NCBI GenBank assembly: GCA_001940725.1
Contig: MDVR01000007.1
Span: 14,213 to 78,212 of the forward strand
DNA: 64,000 nucleotides
Direction of reading: 5' to 3'
Source: Candidatus Heimdallarchaeota archaeon LC_2
GTDB lineage: Archaea; Asgardarchaeota; Heimdallarchaeia; Heimdallarchaeales; Kariarchaeaceae
The translations under genes and the position numbers were made by a program. The notes beneath the pieces are model-generated. The model saw only the letters and a list, made by a program, of their open reading frames with translations. It did not search any database and was not told the DNA's origin. Numbering within the stretch: the stretch's first letter is position 1; the number at the start of each line of letters is the position of its first letter. This document shows, in pieces, positions 37,910 to 47,591 of the stretch.

Positions 37910-39784
37910 ATGCAAAATATGAACCATGGCAACTATGGAAAATTATTAGATGTAAATCTTAGTTCTGGAGAGATCAAAGATTATGAAATACCAAAAGATT
38001 ATTTACAAAATTTTCTTGGAGGAAAGGGTCTAGCTGCACGATTATTATGGGATTTATTACCAGCTGATGGTTCCGCAGATCCCTTAGGTCCGGAAAATCC
38101 TTTGATATTCCTAACAGGCCCATTGGTGGGTTTAAATGTTATGGGTTCAGCTCGATATGTGGTAATGACTAAATCACCTCTATCCAAATTTGTAGCTGAA
38201 GCCTATGGCGGAGGTTTTTTCCCTTATGCATTGAAATCTACCGGATATGATGGAATAATTTTTAGAGGGAAAAGTGTAAAACCAGTGTATTTGAATTTAG
38301 TCGATGAGAAAAAAGAATTAGTTGATGCATCAGATTTATGGGGTAAAGGAGTTTTTGAGGTTCATGATGGTTTTGTTAGTGAATATGGAAAGAATTTACG
38401 AACTGCAATAATTGGACCCGCGGGTGAAAATAAAGTAAGATATGCGGCAATTATTAACGATAGAAACCGTGCTGCTGCTAGAGGAGGAGTTGGTGCCGTA
38501 ATGGGATCAAAAAATCTTAAAGCAATAATTGCCAAAGGAAAATTAAAACCAAATATTGCAGATAATGAAACATTCAAAGAAGCCAATGAGACTTACAGAC
38601 ATGGACTCGTAAAAGAGATGAAGATAAAAGATACTTTTGGAGTTTATGGCACCTCAGGAGGGGTTGGATACCTCAATAAAACCAACACGTTGCCAACTAA
38701 AAATTTCAGTAAAGGCCAATTTGAAGGTCATGAAACACTCACAGGAAAATATATGGAAGAAAGTGGTCTTCTTGTAGGTAGAGATACATGTTCAGCATGC
38801 TCAACATTTTGCAAAAGAAAAATCGAGGGAGAATTCAAAGGACAAAAATTAACTCAAGATGGTTCTTCACTAGAGTATGAAACCATTGCTGCATTCGGAT
38901 CAATGATCTTGAATAGTGATTTAAGATTGAATGGACTCGCAAATCAACTTTGCAACGACCTAGGCCTTGATACAATTTCTACAGGAGGTTCTTTAGCATT
39001 TGCAATGGAAGCAAATGAAAATGGTCATGGAGAGAAGTTAGGTGTGAACTTAGAATGGAATAATGCAGATCAAGTAATTGAAGCCATCAATAAAATTTCA
39101 TATCGTGAGGATTATGGGGATACACTTGCAGAAGGAGTTATGCGAATGGCTGAAAAAATTGATGACCAATCCTACGCAATCCATACTAAGGGAATGGAAA
39201 TTGCATATCATGAACCAAGAGGCAAAGTTGGATTAGGATTATCATATGCAGTGTCACCAAGAGGTGGTAGTCATATGGAAGGATTTCACGATACAATGTT
39301 TATGAGAGAAAATGCAAGTCCAAAACTCGGTGCAATTCAAGCAATGAGTAGATTTGATCATATGAACAAAGCTCCATTAGTTGTCACAATAGAAAATGCA
39401 ACGAGTTTTACAAATAGTTTGATAATGTGTGCTTTCGATGTTGCTAAAACTGGAAAATATTACAATTTGGATTATCTTAGTAAGTTAACCCAAGCAGCAA
39501 CTGGTTACAATATCGATCATAATGAAATGCTAAAAATTGGTGACCGAGCATATAATATGTTAAGAATGGTAGCGGTAAGAGAAGGGTGTACTTCAAATGA
39601 TGATGATTTACCTGGGAGATTCAAAAATGAAACACTTGATTATGGTGAGGATGGTGAGAATGCAATAACCCAAGATAAACTCGACTATATGATTAAAGAA
39701 TACTATGAATTCAGAAAATGGGACAATGATGGTAAACCATCTGACGAATTAATTGCAGAATTAAATCTACCAAATTGGAATTAA
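37910..39784 (+). CDS. Aldehyde:ferredoxin oxidoreductase (tungsten enzyme)
   Basis: A 624-residue AOR-family enzyme that oxidises aldehydes to acids with ferredoxin as acceptor, using a tungsten-bispterin cofactor and one [4Fe-4S] cluster. Visible blocks are LGGKGLAARLLWDLLP, GSARYVVMTKSPLSKFVAEAYGGG and GYDGIIFRGKS for the pterins. The cluster ligands are CSACSTFC near residue 290 and the late Cys in REGCTSNDD. AYHEPRGKVGLGLSYAVSPRGGSHMEG is a further family block. It is followed 4 bp later by a hydroxyacid dehydrogenase in the same direction. The aldehyde is unknown; GOR and FOR subtypes share this architecture. Confidence 0.93.
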   Translation: MQNMNHGNYGKLLDVNLSSGEIKDYEIPKDYLQNFLGGKGLAARLLWDLLPADGSADPLGPENPLIFLTGPLVGLNVMGSARYVVMTKSPLSKFVAEAYGGGFFPYALKSTGYDGIIFRGKSVKPVYLNLVDEKKELVDASDLWGKGVFEVHDGFVSEYGKNLRTAIIGPAGENKVRYAAIINDRNRAAARGGVGAVMGSKNLKAIIAKGKLKPNIADNETFKEANETYRHGLVKEMKIKDTFGVYGTSGGVGYLNKTNTLPTKNFSKGQFEGHETLTGKYMEESGLLVGRDTCSACSTFCKRKIEGEFKGQKLTQDGSSLEYETIAAFGSMILNSDLRLNGLANQLCNDLGLDTISTGGSLAFAMEANENGHGEKLGVNLEWNNADQVIEAINKISYREDYGDTLAEGVMRMAEKIDDQSYAIHTKGMEIAYHEPRGKVGLGLSYAVSPRGGSHMEGFHDTMFMRENASPKLGAIQAMSRFDHMNKAPLVVTIENATSFTNSLIMCAFDVAKTGKYYNLDYLSKLTQAATGYNIDHNEMLKIGDRAYNMLRMVAVREGCTSNDDDLPGRFKNETLDYGEDGENAITQDKLDYMIKEYYEFRKWDNDGKPSDELIAELNLPNWN

Positions 39785-39788
39785 CAAA

Positions 39789-40757
39789 ATGAAAAATAAT
39801 GTTGCCTATGGGATATCATGGATACCAGTCAGTTTAATTCAATCCTTTATGAAAAGTGAATGGAATTTTTTGGATTATACAAGACGACAATTAACATATG
39901 AAGAGGTCAATCTCAAAAAACCTAAGGTAATAATCTCATTTAGAGCTCCACCTAATCAATTATTGGATACAGGGAATGTTAAGTGGGTAATCTCGCCGGG
40001 TGCTGGAATAGATAATATTTCATTGGATGAAATACGTAAAAATAAAATCACTCTAATTAATAATCACGCAAATTCATCAACTGTTGCAGAACAGGCTTGG
40101 GCTTTACTGCTCAATGCTGCAAAAAAAATAAACAAATATGATACAATTGTGAGATCACAAGGTCTATGGCCGGATCGGTCATCTCAGATCAAAGATGTCA
40201 ATACCGAGCTAAAAAATAAAACAATTGGAATACTCGGCTATGGTCCAATTGCACAAAAAATTGAAAAATATGCAAATGCATTTGCAATGGAACATATTAT
40301 TTTCAGAAGGAATCCAACTCAAACACAATTTCATTTTACAAAATTACTGGATGAAGCTGAAAATTTAGATGTTTTAATTCTTGCTTGTCCCTTAACACCT
40401 GAAACAAAGGAGATTATCTCAGAAGATATTATTGAGAATCTACCGGCCCATTGTATACTGGTGAATATTGCAAGGGGAGAATTGATCGATGAAGAAGCTG
40501 TATTTGATGCGTTGAGAGAAGGTAAAATTCATTCCTATGCTTCAGATGTATGGAAAAATAGCCCAGTCATTAAAAATGAAAAAGGTACAAAACCAATTGA
40601 ATTAATTGAAGTTCCAAATCTTATTATAAGTCCACATCGAGCCTGGATTTCAAATGAATCACATATAAAAGTTGCAGAACAAATTGCTTTTGAATTAGAT
40701 AGCATTGCAAAGGGCATCAAATCATCAAATATTGTCGATTTATCTCTTGAATATTAA
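39789..40757 (+). CDS. D-2-hydroxyacid dehydrogenase, NAD-binding
   Basis: A 322-residue member of the D-isomer-specific hydroxyacid dehydrogenase family. The Rossmann motif is GILGYGPIAQKI; the catalytic set is visible as Arg in VNIARGELID, the acid near DALREGK and His in SPHRAW. It reduces a 2-keto acid or oxidises the D-hydroxy acid, substrate unknown; glyoxylate/hydroxypyruvate reductases and phosphoglycerate dehydrogenases are alternatives. It begins 4 bp after the AOR stop, so the two are almost certainly co-transcribed, and could convert an aldehyde to an acid and onward. Confidence 0.88.
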   Translation: MKNNVAYGISWIPVSLIQSFMKSEWNFLDYTRRQLTYEEVNLKKPKVIISFRAPPNQLLDTGNVKWVISPGAGIDNISLDEIRKNKITLINNHANSSTVAEQAWALLLNAAKKINKYDTIVRSQGLWPDRSSQIKDVNTELKNKTIGILGYGPIAQKIEKYANAFAMEHIIFRRNPTQTQFHFTKLLDEAENLDVLILACPLTPETKEIISEDIIENLPAHCILVNIARGELIDEEAVFDALREGKIHSYASDVWKNSPVIKNEKGTKPIELIEVPNLIISPHRAWISNESHIKVAEQIAFELDSIAKGIKSSNIVDLSLEY

Positions 40758-40869
40758 TAATGGCTGGATCGATGATTATTGTGATAAATAATTTGTTAGA
40801 AGAAAAAATTAAAATGTTCATCACCTTAATTATTAAGTTTTCAGAAATAGTAGAGGAGGATGATAAAAA

Positions 40870-41397
40870 ATGCTGAATTTTCGATCTGATTTTTCTGAAA
40901 AATCTCCTTTAGATGGACCTCCATTTTCAATTATATTAAAAGAAAAAAAGAAAAAAAAGCTCAGGAAGATCTATCAATTAATCATTTTTCTCATGATTTT
41001 ACTCACAATAATTAGATATTTTATTGAGGGTTCAATCCTGGTTGAAAGTTATCCGGTGTTATTCTTAATTTTAATTCCGACATTTTTTTTATTGATGGAC
41101 AATTTAATATTAATTGAGGGCAATCATGGGAATTGGAAAGTGTCTAAAATAAAAATAATCAAGACATGGGGAATTGTATATTATTATGTTAACACTGAAA
41201 AAATTAAAATTGAGATCAATGTTGTATCCCATCTTCCAAAGTCAGTTTCACTTGTAACGATAAAAAATAAGATCCGGGATATAAATATAAAAGCAATGAA
41301 TTTTAAAGTTAAAGAATTTCAGGATGATTGTGAAATTATTAATTTATCAGTTGTTATAAAAAAACGTGGAAAACGGACGGGGATGATCATTAAATGA
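40870..41397 (+). CDS. Small two-helix membrane protein with basic cytoplasmic part
   Basis: A 175-residue unknown protein. A Lys-rich run (EKKKKKKLRK) precedes two membrane helices at about 37-57 and 62-84, and a soluble, mainly beta C-terminal part of about 85 residues follows. A strong ribosome site GAGGAGGAT lies at 40853-40861, 8 bp before the ATG. Codon use is AT-rich like its neighbours. The layout resembles small PH-like bacterial/archaeal membrane proteins, but I cannot name a family. It is followed by another unknown gene 40 bp later. Confidence 0.65.
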   Translation: MLNFRSDFSEKSPLDGPPFSIILKEKKKKKLRKIYQLIIFLMILLTIIRYFIEGSILVESYPVLFLILIPTFFLLMDNLILIEGNHGNWKVSKIKIIKTWGIVYYYVNTEKIKIEINVVSHLPKSVSLVTIKNKIRDINIKAMNFKVKEFQDDCEIINLSVVIKKRGKRTGMIIK

Positions 41398-41437
41398 TTC
41401 ACATTGATGAATAGAATTGAAAATTGAGGTGTATTAA

Positions 41438-41932
41438 ATGGAAAGACCTGAAATATTGCTTAGAACAACTATAGTTGAAGAATTTGCTCACAAATCCACA
41501 CATATAACTTTAGATGAGATAATTAAAGCACTTCAAAATTGGCCAGGTGTATGGTGGAATGCATATTCACAAAAATACGGAATTGAAATTAAAAAATTCC
41601 CATATGAGGCTCGAAATGGATTTTTCATTGATGTGGATAAAAGAATGGCAACCCATAGATTTTCCTCAAGTGGAATTGTTAGACGAGATGAATTATTTGA
41701 AGAAAAAGAATATGAAAAAATTGTATTAAAACCTTACCAAAAATTATGGTACGACCTCTCTGATGCAAATCGATGTTATGCTGTATTAATCACATCGATT
41801 AGAAAATTATCAACACCAATTAATGTAGAAGATTTTGGATTGTTTAACTCATGGGGGCGAGTATCACCCCAAGACCAATTTCATAGACCGCGGGTAATAA
41901 AAGCAAGTTGGAATGATGAAGAAATCAAATAA
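41438..41932 (+). CDS. Unknown soluble protein, 164 residues
   Basis: A soluble protein with no signal peptide or membrane segment and no recognised family. It contains conserved-looking Trp-rich stretches (NWPGVWWNAYSQKYG and FNSWGRVSP) and few Cys. A Shine-Dalgarno site GAGGTG (41426-41431) precedes ATG 41438, so it is very likely translated. It converges with the surface protein gene at 41941-43728, with only 8 bp between stops. Function unknown. Confidence 0.6.
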   Translation: MERPEILLRTTIVEEFAHKSTHITLDEIIKALQNWPGVWWNAYSQKYGIEIKKFPYEARNGFFIDVDKRMATHRFSSSGIVRRDELFEEKEYEKIVLKPYQKLWYDLSDANRCYAVLITSIRKLSTPINVEDFGLFNSWGRVSPQDQFHRPRVIKASWNDEEIK

Positions 41933-41940
41933 AATTCAGT

Positions 41941-43728
41941 TCATATATTATCATAAAATTGTTTTTTATTCAGAGTAAATAATTTTAATGTAGAAATTAA
42001 ATACAATAAGACTAAAACAATTGCGATTAATTCGATACCATTGTAAAATGCACCTTGAAGTTCTGTGAGGTCATCTTTCGCAACAATCCAATCTTCATAA
42101 CCCTTTATATATAATTCAGCAGCCCCTGTATAATTTCCTTGAGCATACTCAAAATTTCCTATTTCTAAAGTTACTTCTGCATCATTTAAGCTAGATCGAT
42201 CCATCCACCTAAAAGCACCACCTTTCAAATCAGCCCTCAAGGCATTTAAACTATGAATTGCGGAATTATTATAATATGCACCTAAACGTCGAGCTACAGA
42301 ATCTCTCTCAAACTCGGAATAATAAGGACTCGAGTTATCAGTAAATCCATAATCCGACATAGGAGAATCAATTTGAGAAGCGAATTTGTTGGTGTAAATT
42401 GGGAGACCCATTATCTGACCAAAATTTTTTAACCCTAGTTGTTTTATGTCCATCCTAGATTTTGCAACTACATCTGTCATACTTCTCCAGTCAGCTAAAT
42501 TAAGAATCCCAAAACCGATTTCTCCATATTCATATTCTTTTTCCCCTTCAACGGTGTTCCAAATAAATTTTCGATCTTTTGAATCAAGAAAAATTATTGA
42601 CATGAAATAAAACCCCACTGGCCATTCTTCATGGTATTCGGTTCTTATTTTATTTTTGAATTGTTCGGCAATTTGGTTTGTAATTTTTATATAGGTTCCA
42701 GTAGAATTTGAATCTTCATTTTCCAAACTTTTAATATAATCAAAAATTGGATCTTCAAGATTATTAATTTGGATAAATTTTCCAGACACTTGTAAATAAG
42801 GAAAAAGATTCGACAGGATTTTATCAAATTCTTTACCGGAATTAAGTACATTATCCAAATCTGTGTTTACTTTTATATATTCAGGGCCCCTTGGTCCAAT
42901 TAATACTTGGTCAAAATGAACAATTGGATTGAGAAAATTATAATTGATATTTATAGGTGATCCTACAAATATGTTTTCAACTAACTCAGTGATTCTTATC
43001 GATAAAGTGTTCAACAAATTGTCCATATTGGAATTTTCAAAGTAGCTGGGATCAAAATGAGGTGCTGAAGCTGAAGGATCATAGAACAACCCAGTTTTAC
43101 CAACTATTCCAACATTTCTAATATCATCTTGATCTATTATCCCCTTCAAATTGCCTAGGCGAAACCAGTGTTTAGCATTTGTATTATTTATTTCACTGTC
43201 TATTTCTGTAAAATTAAGAAGATGGAGGGTGTAACCATTTTCATTATTATATGGTTTTAAATAATTGGAAAATGACCCCATGTCAATCACAAAACCAGAT
43301 TGTTCAATAATCACATTATCGAAATATTCTGCAGTCATTCCACCATCTACATCATTGTTAAGATAATACGGAATATTGTCTAACAAATTATTATGTTCAT
43401 TGGATGCCATTGTTTCCAAATTATAGGTGATCTTATTTTGAATCCCCCAAAATCGATCCCTGATAAACATTACCTGCTGATCTATTTTGTCTTCTGATGG
43501 ATAAACTGATTCTCCAACTATGTTTTTTGGTAAAGTGTTATCTAAAATCGGGATAAGATCTGATGAAATATCATCAAAGCCCCATAATTTAATTGAGATC
43601 TCAATAGGTAAATTAATTTCTTTAAATCCAGATTTAAGATCCCCTGTATCTAGGGAATTTGCCGGGTTTGCAAGTAACAGAATCACAAGAATTGCCAATC
43701 CATTAAATATGAATTTCTTATTACCCAC
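41941..43728 (-). CDS. Large secreted protein with C-terminal anchor, in ABC cluster
   Basis: A 595-residue protein. A signal peptide (about 6-25, ending near ANS) leads a large ectodomain with no clear family, several acidic and Asn-rich stretches and no Cys. A segment near 525-560 (AEVTLEIGNFEYAQGNYTGAAELYIKGY) looks like a TPR pair. One membrane helix lies at about 568-587, ending the protein with a short inside tail. It is the last gene of a minus-strand run whose earlier genes encode an FtsX-like permease, its ATPase and a coiled-coil protein. The order suggests an exported or membrane-side partner of that system. Confidence 0.75.
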   Translation of the reverse strand: MGNKKFIFNGLAILVILLLANPANSLDTGDLKSGFKEINLPIEISIKLWGFDDISSDLIPILDNTLPKNIVGESVYPSEDKIDQQVMFIRDRFWGIQNKITYNLETMASNEHNNLLDNIPYYLNNDVDGGMTAEYFDNVIIEQSGFVIDMGSFSNYLKPYNNENGYTLHLLNFTEIDSEINNTNAKHWFRLGNLKGIIDQDDIRNVGIVGKTGLFYDPSASAPHFDPSYFENSNMDNLLNTLSIRITELVENIFVGSPININYNFLNPIVHFDQVLIGPRGPEYIKVNTDLDNVLNSGKEFDKILSNLFPYLQVSGKFIQINNLEDPIFDYIKSLENEDSNSTGTYIKITNQIAEQFKNKIRTEYHEEWPVGFYFMSIIFLDSKDRKFIWNTVEGEKEYEYGEIGFGILNLADWRSMTDVVAKSRMDIKQLGLKNFGQIMGLPIYTNKFASQIDSPMSDYGFTDNSSPYYSEFERDSVARRLGAYYNNSAIHSLNALRADLKGGAFRWMDRSSLNDAEVTLEIGNFEYAQGNYTGAAELYIKGYEDWIVAKDDLTELQGAFYNGIELIAIVLVLLYLISTLKLFTLNKKQFYDNI

Positions 43729-43817
43729 ATTGATCAGATAAGTTAAACAAAATTAAACCTAGTGAATTACACATGTTAGATAATGACTTGTAATTATATT
43801 TTTATAAAATTGTTTAG

Positions 43818-45434
43818 CTAACCAGAAGTCCATACTTCAGTTAATCTATCATTGGCCTTCTTCATTGATTTTTTATCCACCTTTAACTTATCAACCATTA
43901 GCGATTGAGAATTGAAGAAAGTATCTCTCAGTTGTGATGGGTTATCTAATAAATTTTCAATAGAAGACATTTGAGCTTGAATATCTCGGGTCAATAATGC
44001 CTTTTCCAACCAATCAGATAAAATTTTTCTAGAATTTGGAACAGTTAAATCATAATAAACTGTCTTAGCACCACCAAGTAAACTTTCTTTCTTTGGCTTT
44101 TTGAAAGTTTCAGGTAAATGAACTGGCGGAACAACTACAAAATAAAATTCACCATTTTTTGAATATTGGAAAATATAAAGGGGTATTTTTAGTTCAACTA
44201 ATTTTGCATTACCAGTATCACCTATAATTGAAGAGGAAATCATTTTTGCTGTTTGGGTTTGCATATTAGAAACAATATCATTTGTCCATTCATTACGCAA
44301 ATCTTTGAATTTAGTTAAAGTAGATAAAACATCATCCCGTTCTTCTTTTATCACTTTCATTTCTTTATCCCGCGTTTTTTCGATTTTTGATGATTCTTCT
44401 TTCAAGACTTCTTTATCCATTTCTGCTCTATTTGCTAGAAATTCAACTTCAATTCGGAAATTTTCCCTTAAATCTTCTTCCTTAGTTTTAGTATTTTTTA
44501 CTTGTCGAGTTGCAAAGCCAACTGCAGCGCGTAGTGTTTCAGTTTCATCGGATAATTGCTTCAATAACCGATCAATCTTTTGAATATCTTCTGCTTTTTT
44601 TGCTGTTTTAGTTAGTTTTTCTAAAATTTGAATTGAGGATTCAATTGGTTTTTCATCCCTTCGAATATTTTTAGCGACTCCATCAAGGAAATTCTGCAAA
44701 TTGATTTCAACTTTTGATGCCATATCATTCTCAAATTTTTTAGTATCTGCTGCAAGTTTTTTATCTCTAGCCCCTAAATCTCGTTTAAGATTTTGATGCT
44801 TGTTTGTAATTTCAACCTTCCAAAATTGAGTTTTTTCTTTATAATTAGTCTCTGCTAGATTTGCCTCCTCTAATAGTACTTTTTCAACTAAATCCAATCT
44901 ATCCTTGATGTTTTTCTTAAGGGAAGCGTCATCGTACACACGAGTATTGATTTTTCCAAATTCTTCTTTTAATTCTTCTTTAGATCTAAGTGAAGGAAAG
45001 TTGTGAAAACCAGACACAGCACCTCTAGGTGATCTTAAAAGATCTTCAATAATCTCAACTTGTTTTAAGGTGTACCCCCCTACCAATTCGGTTTGTGAAG
45101 ATCCAAATTCCATTAATTTATCATATAACTTATTTAATCTAAGATTGTTTTTGTCACCACAAAATTCCTTTATTTCAGTTAAAGTGGATAACTGCATTAT
45201 CGGTAAGGGTATACTTTCCTTCGAAATTCCATTAATTGGAATGTATTGTCCAATTTTTGTTTTGAAAAGGTATATAGGAAAATTAACTTTAGAAATTCTA
45301 TCAAGGGATTTTGCTCGATTCACTTTTCCACTATCGATAAAATCAGAGGCTAGAAGAAGCATTCCGGTAATTTCAGCTTTTTTATCTTCGTCATCCGATA
45401 AACTTGAATTATGAAATGCTAATTGAATACTCAC
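43818..45434 (-). CDS. Cytoplasmic coiled-coil protein, in ABC cluster
   Basis: A 538-residue soluble protein. Residues about 140-400 are strongly helical, charged and Lys/Glu-rich, with heptad character, and should form a long coiled coil. The two flanking globular parts share a strand pattern (FPIYLFKTKIGQYIPI near 52 and IPLYIFQYSKNGEFYFVVVPP near 410), so the N- and C-terminal domains may be related and come together. No signal peptide. It lies between an ABC ATPase and a large secreted protein, all on one strand, and may be a cytoplasmic tether or actuator of the transporter. No known family is recognised. Confidence 0.72.
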   Translation of the reverse strand: MSIQLAFHNSSLSDDEDKKAEITGMLLLASDFIDSGKVNRAKSLDRISKVNFPIYLFKTKIGQYIPINGISKESIPLPIMQLSTLTEIKEFCGDKNNLRLNKLYDKLMEFGSSQTELVGGYTLKQVEIIEDLLRSPRGAVSGFHNFPSLRSKEELKEEFGKINTRVYDDASLKKNIKDRLDLVEKVLLEEANLAETNYKEKTQFWKVEITNKHQNLKRDLGARDKKLAADTKKFENDMASKVEINLQNFLDGVAKNIRRDEKPIESSIQILEKLTKTAKKAEDIQKIDRLLKQLSDETETLRAAVGFATRQVKNTKTKEEDLRENFRIEVEFLANRAEMDKEVLKEESSKIEKTRDKEMKVIKEERDDVLSTLTKFKDLRNEWTNDIVSNMQTQTAKMISSSIIGDTGNAKLVELKIPLYIFQYSKNGEFYFVVVPPVHLPETFKKPKKESLLGGAKTVYYDLTVPNSRKILSDWLEKALLTRDIQAQMSSIENLLDNPSQLRDTFFNSQSLMVDKLKVDKKSMKKANDRLTEVWTSG

Positions 45435-45504
45435 ATTTAAACTATATTTGTTAATATTATTAAGCGATTCTAATTGGTTTCAGTCTTTAGGTAAATCTAA
45501 TATC

Positions 45505-46194
45505 TTACACAACATTTCCTTGAGATAATACAATTACTCGATCTGCATAGCGTTTCAAACTCTCATTATGGGAAGCGACAATTACTGTTGTACCTTGACG
45601 ACTAATCCTTCTCAATAAATTCATAATGTTTTCTGCATTGTCAATATCCAAATTTGCAGTAGGTTCATCAGCAAAGATTACCTTGGGATTTTTTACTAAA
45701 GCACGGGCAATTCCAACCCTCTGAGCTTGACCACCTGATAATTGACCTGGAAATTTAGGAAAATGTTCATCATGTAAATCCAATCTCCTTAGTAATTCCT
45801 TAGCCTTAGCACGGATTTTACCAGCGTCTTCTTTCTCAGGATATAACGGAACTTCAACATTCTCAAGGGCTGTCAGGTTAGGTATTAATTCCCATGATTG
45901 AAAAATAAATCCAACATGATTTCTTCTAAGTTTAGTTAGTTCCTTTTCACTATATTTTGTTATATCCTCACCCATAAAATTGATAGTACCCTCAGTAGGA
46001 TTATCTAAACCAGATAACATGTTTAACATAGTAGATTTTCCAGATCCACTTTCTCCTCTGATCAATATCAATTCAGCCTCGTAAAACTTGACGTTAATAT
46101 TACTGATAGCTCTAACTATTTCAGAGCGTCCTCTCTTGTATTCTTTCACTAGATTTTCGGTTTCAATTATAACTTCTACACTCATTTTAATCAA
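45505..46194 (-). CDS. ABC transporter ATPase, LolD/MacB type
   Basis: A 229-residue ATPase. Walker A is GESGSGKST, the signature LSGGQAQR, Walker B VIFADEPTANLD, the switch His SHNESL. As with the ATPase at 30053-30769, the EPTANLD block marks the LolD/MacB branch. Its ATG overlaps the end of the permease gene (46191-46194), so the two are translationally coupled. It is the energy source for the permease and probably for the coiled-coil and secreted proteins downstream. Confidence 0.94.
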   Translation of the reverse strand: MIKMSVEVIIETENLVKEYKRGRSEIVRAISNINVKFYEAELILIRGESGSGKSTMLNMLSGLDNPTEGTINFMGEDITKYSEKELTKLRRNHVGFIFQSWELIPNLTALENVEVPLYPEKEDAGKIRAKAKELLRRLDLHDEHFPKFPGQLSGGQAQRVGIARALVKNPKVIFADEPTANLDIDNAENIMNLLRRISRQGTTVIVASHNESLKRYADRVIVLSQGNVV

Positions 46195-47411
46195 AGTCCC
46201 CTGAAAGCCTCACTCGGGCTAACTTGTAAAACACGCCAGCTAACTAAAAGCATCCCTGGTAATGTAACTATTACTGTTATCCCGAAGGAAACTAGTACCG
46301 ATTCCTTGCTTAGTAAGCTGGTTGTCGAAAAATCTGAAAGATAGAATAGTAACCCTTGGGCCATTGAAACCCCAAAAATAAATCCAACAAATGCTATTGT
46401 CAATATTTCAGCCATCAAGGTAGTACGAACGGATGATTGAGCATACCCCATCGCTTTCAATATTGCAATCTCTCTTCTTCTAAATCGAGAAATTAGATAT
46501 GCGAACATGGTCGTTAGGATAATGCCACCTAAAACCACAAACAAGAGATTTGCCCAGTTCTGAATCGCCTCGTCTTCGGCTTTATCGGTTGGTAAACTAT
46601 CAGGTTGAGGTTCCCAATCTCCATGCTCTCCAATTCTGTTTTCTTTAAGAAGGCCTTTGATCTGTGTATTCAATGCAGTAACTAGCTTGTTTGCCCCTCT
46701 TGAAATAATATTTCCAGGTACTACGAAAGTAATACTATAAGTATAAGCATCTGCTGTTGTTTTGCCAAATAATTTTAATAAGCTTTCAAATTTCGATTTA
46801 TCGGCAAAGATCCAAAGCCTATCCTCATCACCTTGTTCCTGGATTTGACTCGAATCGAATTTACCAGATACTCGTAATTCTATGGGATCAGAACCTGCTT
46901 TTTCAAATGTAAATAACTGACCAACTGCAATTTCTGTATCTACGACTACACCAGTCGAAGAAGAATTGTATATTTGTTTAGAACCTGATGGAACCAAGAT
47001 ATGACTTTTTGAGGTTGGGTATTCCCCAGCTGAGACCAAACTTGGTTTAACAAATTCACTATACCATGGATGATGTATATCCATACTGTAAAGTCGGATA
47101 TACGGATCCAGTTCCGCATAATGAAATATAATACTTGTCTCTATCTTAATATCATCGTCACTATCTTCAATTAAAAGTATATCACTTAATATTTTAGTTC
47201 CCTGAGCATAGGTAACGGTTTTACTATCCTCTTGGTACATTGAGACTCCTTTTTGTTCTAGTATTCCATCTGTTCTCATATCATCTAAAGTATCAATATA
47301 AAATGCAATGAAGGTTGATACAATTCCAAAAATCATTAGAAAAACAAAAAATCTACGTTTTGATCGAAATGTAAATCGAACTGATTTCTTGAAAACTCGA
47401 AAATTACCCAT
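46191..47411 (-). CDS. FtsX-like ABC permease, single module
   Basis: A 406-residue membrane protein with an N-terminal helix (about 19-37), a long outside domain of about 230 residues and three C-terminal helices (about 287-307, 335-355, 374-395) ending SWRVLQVSPSEAFRGL. That four-helix layout is typical of MacB/LolC/FtsX permeases. It is the first gene of a four-gene minus-strand cluster with ATPase, coiled-coil protein and secreted protein. Known relatives act by transmitting force across the membrane instead of forming a channel, which would suit a cytoplasmic coiled coil and an external effector. Confidence 0.9.
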   Translation of the reverse strand: MGNFRVFKKSVRFTFRSKRRFFVFLMIFGIVSTFIAFYIDTLDDMRTDGILEQKGVSMYQEDSKTVTYAQGTKILSDILLIEDSDDDIKIETSIIFHYAELDPYIRLYSMDIHHPWYSEFVKPSLVSAGEYPTSKSHILVPSGSKQIYNSSSTGVVVDTEIAVGQLFTFEKAGSDPIELRVSGKFDSSQIQEQGDEDRLWIFADKSKFESLLKLFGKTTADAYTYSITFVVPGNIISRGANKLVTALNTQIKGLLKENRIGEHGDWEPQPDSLPTDKAEDEAIQNWANLLFVVLGGIILTTMFAYLISRFRRREIAILKAMGYAQSSVRTTLMAEILTIAFVGFIFGVSMAQGLLFYLSDFSTTSLLSKESVLVSFGITVIVTLPGMLLVSWRVLQVSPSEAFRGL

Positions 47412-47591
47412 AATTTCTCTACATCACTAGTTAATAGTTTATTTTATATTAATTTATACAAAATAGTTTGATACTTCGATGATTAATTCCATATGAAAGG
47501 GTAAATTACCAAACCATTAATTCAATGGGATTCAGAACAATTTGTAACCGATCTTCTAATAAATTAAAACAAATGACAGATAATCATACAT

